NCBI GenBank assembly: GCA_035301285.1
Contig: DATGUN010000093.1
Location: forward strand, 1 to 33,831
Reading direction: 5' to 3'
Source: DATGUN01 sp035301285
GTDB taxonomy: Bacteria; Bacillota; Bacilli; Bacillales; Amphibacillaceae
DNA: 33,831 bases
Below the pieces are notes generated by a model. It searched no databases, was not told where the DNA came from, and saw only the letters and a program-made list of their open reading frames with translations. A program made the translations under genes and the position numbers. This document shows, one piece after another, positions 29,665 through 33,831 of the stretch. Each line of letters begins with the position of its first letter. Position 1 is the stretch's first letter.

Positions 29665-31077
29665 TTATCTTCTTGTGATAGCTTGGTCACCCGGTTTGAC
29701 ATCTTCTCTCAGTTTGAATGAAAGGAGGAAACCGACAATAGCTGTAACGGCTGCAATGATAAAGGAAACATTCACACCGTGGATAATGCCGTTCACACCT
29801 TCCGTTGGTCTGGCTGCTGTCGACATGATTGTGACAAGGACGGCTGTACCGATTGATCCGGATACTTGACGGAATGTGTTATTCATCGCCGTACCGTGTG
29901 GAATCAAGTCTTTAGGCAACTGGTTCAAGGCTAAAGTTGTCATCGGCATCATGACCATGGCAATTGAGATCATCCGGATCCCGTTCATGCTTGCGAGATA
30001 TGTGAACGTCGTATGTTCATCAAGACTTGTAAATGCAAATGTTGTGAGTGATAACAACAATAGACCACTCCTGGCGAGCCACTTCCCACCGAATTTGTCG
30101 AAAAGATAGCCGGTGATCGGGTTGGAAAGCCCCATGATAATGGCCCCGGGCAATAACACAAGTCCGGATTCGAGTGCAGTGAACCCAATCATGTTCTGCA
30201 TATATAATGGTAAAATGACGTTCGTTCCGATCATCGCTGCAAAGACGATCATTCCGAGTGCAGTAGCCAAAGTAAATGTGCCATGTTTAAAGACCCTGAA
30301 CTCGAGAAGAGGTTCTTTCAATTTCAACTGTCTTGTAATGAATATGATCAGTGAAATGACGCCGACAACGATTGGCGCGATAACCTGAACGCTGCCCCAA
30401 CCTGCATCACCTGCAGAACTGAATCCGTATAGAAATCCACCGAATCCAATCGTCGAGAGTATGACCGATAAGATATCCAATCTTGGATTTTTTTGTTCCG
30501 TCACGTTTTTCAACAGGAAGTATGCGGCGGCAATGTCCAGGACTGCAATCGGCAGAATGACATAGAAAACACTGCGCCAAGGGAATTGATCCACAAGCCA
30601 TCCGGATAGACTTGGACCGATAGCGGGCGCAAATGCAATGACGAGTCCAAATAGTCCCATTGCGGTTCCTCTTCTATTGACAGGGAAAAGGAGAAACAAT
30701 ATCGTCTGCATAAGTGGCATCATGATGCCAGCGCCGGATGCTTGTAAAATCCTGCCTACCATCAAAAATGAAAAGTTTGGTGAAATGGCAGCAACAAATG
30801 TACCGGCGGCAAAAAGACTCATTGCAGTCAAAAATAACTTTCGTGTTGTAAATTTATCGATTAAAAATGCCGTAACTGGAATCATGATCCCGTTTACGAG
30901 CATAAAAACAGACTGCAGCCATTGCGCTGTGCTCTCACTTAGGTCGAGGTCACGCATGATAGGCGGGAGTGCAGTCCCAAGAAGTGTCTGATTCAAAATG
31001 GTGATGAAAGCACCTGATAATAATACGATGAAGAGTGGGACATATTTCTTCCATTCGAATGTGTTTGTATTTGCCAT
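29665..31077 (-). CDS. MFS drug exporter, DHA2 (14-helix, LmrB/EmrB-like) family
   Basis: Membrane proton antiporter of 470 residues with about 14 hydrophobic segments. Family motifs: ITILNQTLLGTALPPIMRDL in helix 1 (motif D1 region), STAQWLQSVFMLVNGIMIPV (motif in helix 2), DKFTTRKLFL (motif A), GRILQASGAGIMMPLMQTIL (motif B) and GLVIAFAPAIGPSLSGWLVD (motif C of antiporters). AAGGAAG precedes ATG 31077. It resembles LmrB, the Bacillus lincomycin exporter, in length and motifs, but substrate cannot be predicted. No regulator gene (TetR/MarR) is adjacent, unusual for this class. No clear terminator follows; it is unrelated to the teichoic acid genes. Confidence 0.9.
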   Translation of the reverse strand: MANTNTFEWKKYVPLFIVLLSGAFITILNQTLLGTALPPIMRDLDLSESTAQWLQSVFMLVNGIMIPVTAFLIDKFTTRKLFLTAMSLFAAGTFVAAISPNFSFLMVGRILQASGAGIMMPLMQTILFLLFPVNRRGTAMGLFGLVIAFAPAIGPSLSGWLVDQFPWRSVFYVILPIAVLDIAAAYFLLKNVTEQKNPRLDILSVILSTIGFGGFLYGFSSAGDAGWGSVQVIAPIVVGVISLIIFITRQLKLKEPLLEFRVFKHGTFTLATALGMIVFAAMIGTNVILPLYMQNMIGFTALESGLVLLPGAIIMGLSNPITGYLFDKFGGKWLARSGLLLLSLTTFAFTSLDEHTTFTYLASMNGIRMISIAMVMMPMTTLALNQLPKDLIPHGTAMNNTFRQVSGSIGTAVLVTIMSTAARPTEGVNGIIHGVNVSFIIAAVTAIVGFLLSFKLREDVKPGDQAITRR

Positions 31078-31243
31078 TGTATACCAACTTCCTTTTTCTA
31101 GCCCAAAAATAAATACTGTTTAAATTACATTACTCAATAATATCATAACCAAAAATGATAACAAAATAATTTAACCCACTCTTTTTTGTATAGTGTGGTA
31201 TTTATACATGTTTTTATGTACTGAAGAGGCGTTGTGTTCAGAT

Positions 31244-31282
31244 AAAAAACAGCCACAAAGGATTTCGTGATCTTTGCGGCTG
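31244..31282 (-). terminator. Terminator of the PhoU-like / Na-Pi cotransporter operon
   Basis: On the minus strand CAGCCGCAAAG (31282-31272), an 11-nt loop, CTTTGTGGCTG (31260-31250), one G-T pair, then TTTTTT. It lies 20 bp after the transporter stop. Confidence 0.88.
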
Positions 31283-31301
31283 CTTCTGTTTTGCAAATGA
31301 T

Positions 31302-32900
31302 TTAAATCAATCCCAGCACTGTCCGTGATATGTTCATCGATAAATGATGCACTTGGATGAGCTCATTTACGATATCCAGGTAAACAGCGCTGATATCTGG
31401 ATTGTGTTCTTGTTTGTTGATCAGACTGTTGAAATGCTCGAACTTCACGTCTTTTTCAAATTGATCCACCACCGACTGGGATTGGATGGTTTTCCGGGCG
31501 ATACGATGATCTCCTTCTTCAAATGCTTTCAATGAACTTTGATACGTTTCCTCGATGTGGTCAAGCATGGTTTCGATTTGAATATGGTCCTTTTCTGTTA
31601 AAATGATATTCTTCATGCTAACTTTCCGAGCTTTTTTAATGAATGAGACGACCGTATCCCCAATATTTTCGATATCATTTAAAATGTTCAGCAGCTTAAC
31701 CTCTTCGGTTGATTGGGATGCGGAGAGATCTTGTTGCCCCAGTTTCAAAAGATATTTTTGAATTTTGATGTAGGAGGCATCGATCGTTTCTTCCACTTGG
31801 AAAATGGCTTCCGCATCGAGGTCGCCTTTCACAAATCGTCTTAATTCCGTAATCATATTTGTTTGCACATGTGTTGCCAAACGGACAATTTCTTTCTTGC
31901 TGCCGTGTAATGCTTCATCAGGCACTTCCAATAGACTGTTGTTCAATCTGACTTCATACGCCACATCCGACACTTTACGTGGGAACAGTTTTGTAAACAG
32001 CCGGTAAATGAATGGGATGAGCGGGAAAAACAAGACCGCAATCGCAATATTGAACAATGTATGGAAGTTAGCGACTTGTCTGGCAGCACTTCCCGGTAAG
32101 AATGGGACGAGATCGGTCAGTAATGGTAAACAAGCGAGTGCCAGGATGACTCCCGTTCCCTTGAATAGGAAATTGAAAAAGGCAAGCTTCCGTCCTTCCC
32201 AACTTGAAGCCAGACTAGAGATGATGACGGGAAGTGTTGAACCCACGTTGGCACCGAGCACAAGCGGCAATACAGCATCAATGGATAACACGTCCGATTT
32301 GACGAATGCAATCCCGATGATGATCATGGCAGCACTGCTATGCATGAGTGCCGTAAACAGCATCCCGATCAACGCAAATAATAACGGGTTGGTTGAAATA
32401 TCGGATAGGAATGATAGCATCTCGGAGCTCTCGCTTAACGGTTCCAAAGCTCCAGTAATATTACCGATCCCAAAGAAAATGAATCCGATGCTCAGTGCAA
32501 TCGAGCCTATATTTTTCATCAACTCATTTTTGATGAACAAAATGAGGATAACACCCAGGAAAATGAAAATGGAGGCGTATTTGGCGACATCGAATGTAAG
32601 CACTTGGACCGTGAGCGTTGTTCCGATCGCTGACCCTAGTACGACGCCAAAAGCCTGCCCCAATGTAATAACCGAACCACCGACAAGTCCGACGATCAAT
32701 ATCGATGTCACTGTACTGCTCTGCAAGAAGAAAGTAACGACAATACCGCTCAGGACGCCTTTTATTCGCGTGTTAGTAATGGTGGTGAGAAATTCCCGCA
32801 TTTTCGTTGCTGCTAGCCGCTGTAATGCGTTACTGAGCAAATGTGTTCCATATAGGAATATCCCAAGCCCCCCAAGAAACGCTAAAATTGTAGAAAACAT
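31302..32900 (-). CDS. Na/Pi cotransporter family protein with C-terminal PhoU-like domain
   Basis: Membrane phosphate transporter of 532 residues, normal for the bacterial NptA/YjbB type. The N-terminal 310 residues have two inverted PNaS repeats: FFLQSSTVTSILIVGLVGG (57-75, with the QSS motif) and ALMHSSAAMIIIGIAFV with VLGANVGSTLPVIISSLA. FLGGLGIFLYGTHLLSNAL at the start is family-typical. Residues about 345-530 form a helical PhoU-like domain (LLNILNDIENIGDTVVSFIK). GAGAGG lies 9 nt before ATG 32900. It lies 20 bp after a separate PhoU-like gene and should be cotranscribed. Direction of transport (uptake or efflux) is not settled by sequence; YjbB-type relatives export phosphate. Confidence 0.92.
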   Translation of the reverse strand: MFSTILAFLGGLGIFLYGTHLLSNALQRLAATKMREFLTTITNTRIKGVLSGIVVTFFLQSSTVTSILIVGLVGGSVITLGQAFGVVLGSAIGTTLTVQVLTFDVAKYASIFIFLGVILILFIKNELMKNIGSIALSIGFIFFGIGNITGALEPLSESSEMLSFLSDISTNPLLFALIGMLFTALMHSSAAMIIIGIAFVKSDVLSIDAVLPLVLGANVGSTLPVIISSLASSWEGRKLAFFNFLFKGTGVILALACLPLLTDLVPFLPGSAARQVANFHTLFNIAIAVLFFPLIPFIYRLFTKLFPRKVSDVAYEVRLNNSLLEVPDEALHGSKKEIVRLATHVQTNMITELRRFVKGDLDAEAIFQVEETIDASYIKIQKYLLKLGQQDLSASQSTEEVKLLNILNDIENIGDTVVSFIKKARKVSMKNIILTEKDHIQIETMLDHIEETYQSSLKAFEEGDHRIARKTIQSQSVVDQFEKDVKFEHFNSLINKQEHNPDISAVYLDIVNELIQVHHLSMNISRTVLGLI

Positions 32901-32920
32901 GATTTAATTCCTCTCTCTAT

Positions 32921-33556
32921 CTATTTTGATCCGATTGCTTTGGCGTAAATTCTGGCGGCGTTGACCAAATGATCGCCAACACGTTCTAAGAAGCGGCTGA
33001 TGATGACGGTCTTTAATTTACTTTCGGTGATGGTTTCTTTCTCGTTGATTAAGGTGACCAACTGATCATACGTTTCCCGATTCAGCTGGTTGACGTTCTC
33101 ATCATTTGTGATGACTTTCTCCAGTTCATCGATATCGTCGTTTTCGATACCGGATTTAAGCCAGGCGATCATTTCATCCTCATATTGGAAAAATTGATGG
33201 ATCATCGGTTGTATGTCCTCGGTATCAGCGACTTTGCTGATGGTGATGATATTCGTCATCTGATCCCCGACACGTTCCAACTCGCGTATGATGCGGCTCA
33301 TCGTAAACAACCATTTGATTTCCAATTTATCCAAATGTTGTAGTGATATGATTTCCTGGATTGTTTTTTCCACTTTCTTTTCATTTTTATCGACATAATC
33401 TTCCGTTTCTAAAATGTAGCCCTTGTTTTCGGAAGTGGGATTTTCTAGATAGTTGATATAGTGGGCTTTCATCTCTGTCAGGTCATCCAACGTCTGGATG
33501 ACCAACCGTTTGATCTTGTCGCGCCGATTGTCATAGTAATTCTGTCTTGTTAACAT
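32921..33556 (-). CDS. PhoU-like phosphate regulator protein
   Basis: Cytoplasmic helical-bundle protein of 211 residues, related to PhoU, which controls phosphate signalling and transport. Two three-helix repeats carry the metal-binding E/DxxxD-type motifs: RIIRELERVGDQMTNIITIS and SRFLERVGDHLVNAARIYAK. Start: GGAGG (33570-33566) is 9 nt from ATG 33556; the TTG at 33562 is too close to it. It is first in an operon with the Na-Pi cotransporter, itself bearing a PhoU-like domain, so the protein probably regulates that transporter instead of the PhoR/PhoB pathway. No clear Pho box is visible upstream. Confidence 0.9.
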   Translation of the reverse strand: MLTRQNYYDNRRDKIKRLVIQTLDDLTEMKAHYINYLENPTSENKGYILETEDYVDKNEKKVEKTIQEIISLQHLDKLEIKWLFTMSRIIRELERVGDQMTNIITISKVADTEDIQPMIHQFFQYEDEMIAWLKSGIENDDIDELEKVITNDENVNQLNRETYDQLVTLINEKETITESKLKTVIISRFLERVGDHLVNAARIYAKAIGSK

Positions 33557-33710
33557 CTGCAAGCACCTCCTTTGGTGATGGATATCTATATGAGCCGTCT
33601 ATGTGGTAAAACGTTCATCATAACATAACTAGTAATGAACTAAAAAATATATACCTGAAAATTCGTGAGCTGTTTAACGTCATGGATGTTCTTCGAGACG
33701 TTTCACGATA

Positions 33711-33764
33711 GAAAAAAGTATCCACAAAAACACACCCCAAGCAAGTGGGTTTGTTTTTGTGGAT
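33711..33764 (-). terminator. Strong hairpin terminator near the right edge
   Basis: ATCCACAAAAACAAACCC (33764-33747 on the minus strand) pairs with GGGTGTGTTTTTGTGGAT (33737-33720) with one mismatch and a 9-nt loop, followed by ACTTTTTTC. On the plus strand the T-tract is absent, so it acts on minus-strand transcripts. Confidence 0.8.
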
Positions 33765-33794
33765 CTCTGCATCTCCGTCTCTGTTATTTGATTA
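33711..33794 (-). ncRNA. Candidate small RNA or attenuated leader upstream of the PhoU-like operon
   Basis: A near-consensus promoter at 33801-33829 would start transcription near 33794 and the strong terminator at 33720-33764 would stop it near 33711, giving about 84 nt. I see no ORF with a ribosome site in this stretch. It may be an sRNA, or a leader whose readthrough feeds the phoU-like gene 155 bp further on. Confidence 0.4.
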
Positions 33795-33800
33795 TTAACC

Positions 33801-33829
33801 ATTAAAACATGTTGTGTAAGCGATGTCAA
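33801..33829 (-). promoter_or_regulatory. Near-consensus extended -10 promoter
   Basis: On the minus strand TTGACA (33829-33824, perfect), 17 bp, TTTAAT (33806-33801, five of six), with TG one base before the -10 (TGTTTTAAT). It is the best sigma-A promoter match I noticed in the window. Confidence 0.65.
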
Positions 33830-33831
33830 GG

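Noticed and set aside
32008..32907. A 299-codon plus-strand open frame opposite the Na-Pi cotransporter
   Set aside because: It mirrors the transporter gene on the other strand, has no ribosome site, and its product has no domain or hydrophobic pattern. The transporter and its motifs are unmistakable.

Overview
The window looks like chromosomal DNA from a low-GC Gram-positive of the Bacillaceae, possibly a halotolerant genus related to Virgibacillus, Lentibacillus or Oceanobacillus. The evidence is strong AGGAGG-type ribosome binding sites, Bacillus-type tag/tar wall teichoic acid (WTA) genes, the Bacillaceae small families DUF1659, DUF2922 and YvrJ, and a very acidic extracellular tail on one LCP protein. 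The genus is inferred, not shown. I see no tRNA, rRNA, transposase, integrase or CRISPR array.

Layout. 1-4.9 kb: 3' part of the teichoic acid export permease tagG, a cell-wall-binding protein with a degenerate glucosaminidase domain, tagO (lipid-linked GlcNAc-1-P primer) and, convergent, an LCP wall-polymer ligase. 5.2-6.8 kb (minus): tagD and a tagB-type primase. 7.2-9.0 kb (plus): a TPR / alpha-beta hydrolase / TPR protein. 9.1-14.9 kb (minus): two large paralogous proteins, each with TPRs, a TagF-type CDP-polyol phosphotransferase domain and a stub of a glycosyltransferase-like domain. 15.3-22.9 kb (plus): a possible 26-codon leader ORF, a polysaccharide pyruvyl transferase, tarI, tarJ, a TarF/TarK-like transferase, a TarL-like polymerase and tagA. 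23.3-24.5 kb: a small ORF translationally coupled to a membrane acyltransferase. 24.57-25.41 kb: a non-coding array of 16 units of 52 bp. 25.6-26.9 kb (minus): a second LCP protein with an acidic tail. 27.2-28.0 kb: DUF1659, DUF2922 and YvrJ. 28.0-28.45 kb: a G-rich tract and a second array with a 51-bp period. 28.7-33.6 kb: a metallophosphatase, a DHA2-type MFS exporter, and a PhoU-like / Na-Pi cotransporter pair. The right edge holds a minus-strand promoter and terminator that could define a small RNA.

How the genes fit together. TagO, TagA and the TagD/TagB pair make the lipid-linked GlcNAc-ManNAc-glycerol-phosphate linkage unit. TarI and TarJ make CDP-ribitol, and the 384- and 636-residue transferases would extend the chain with polyol phosphate. 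TagG (with an ATPase not found in this window) exports the polymer and the two LCP proteins attach it to peptidoglycan. The TPR transferases, pyruvyl transferase, acyltransferase and TPR hydrolase probably build or decorate a second or modified anionic polymer. Most unusual are the two helically phased tandem arrays, the TPR-containing enzymes, the glucosaminidase-like protein without its catalytic Glu, and a palindrome shared just downstream of both predicted LCP promoters.
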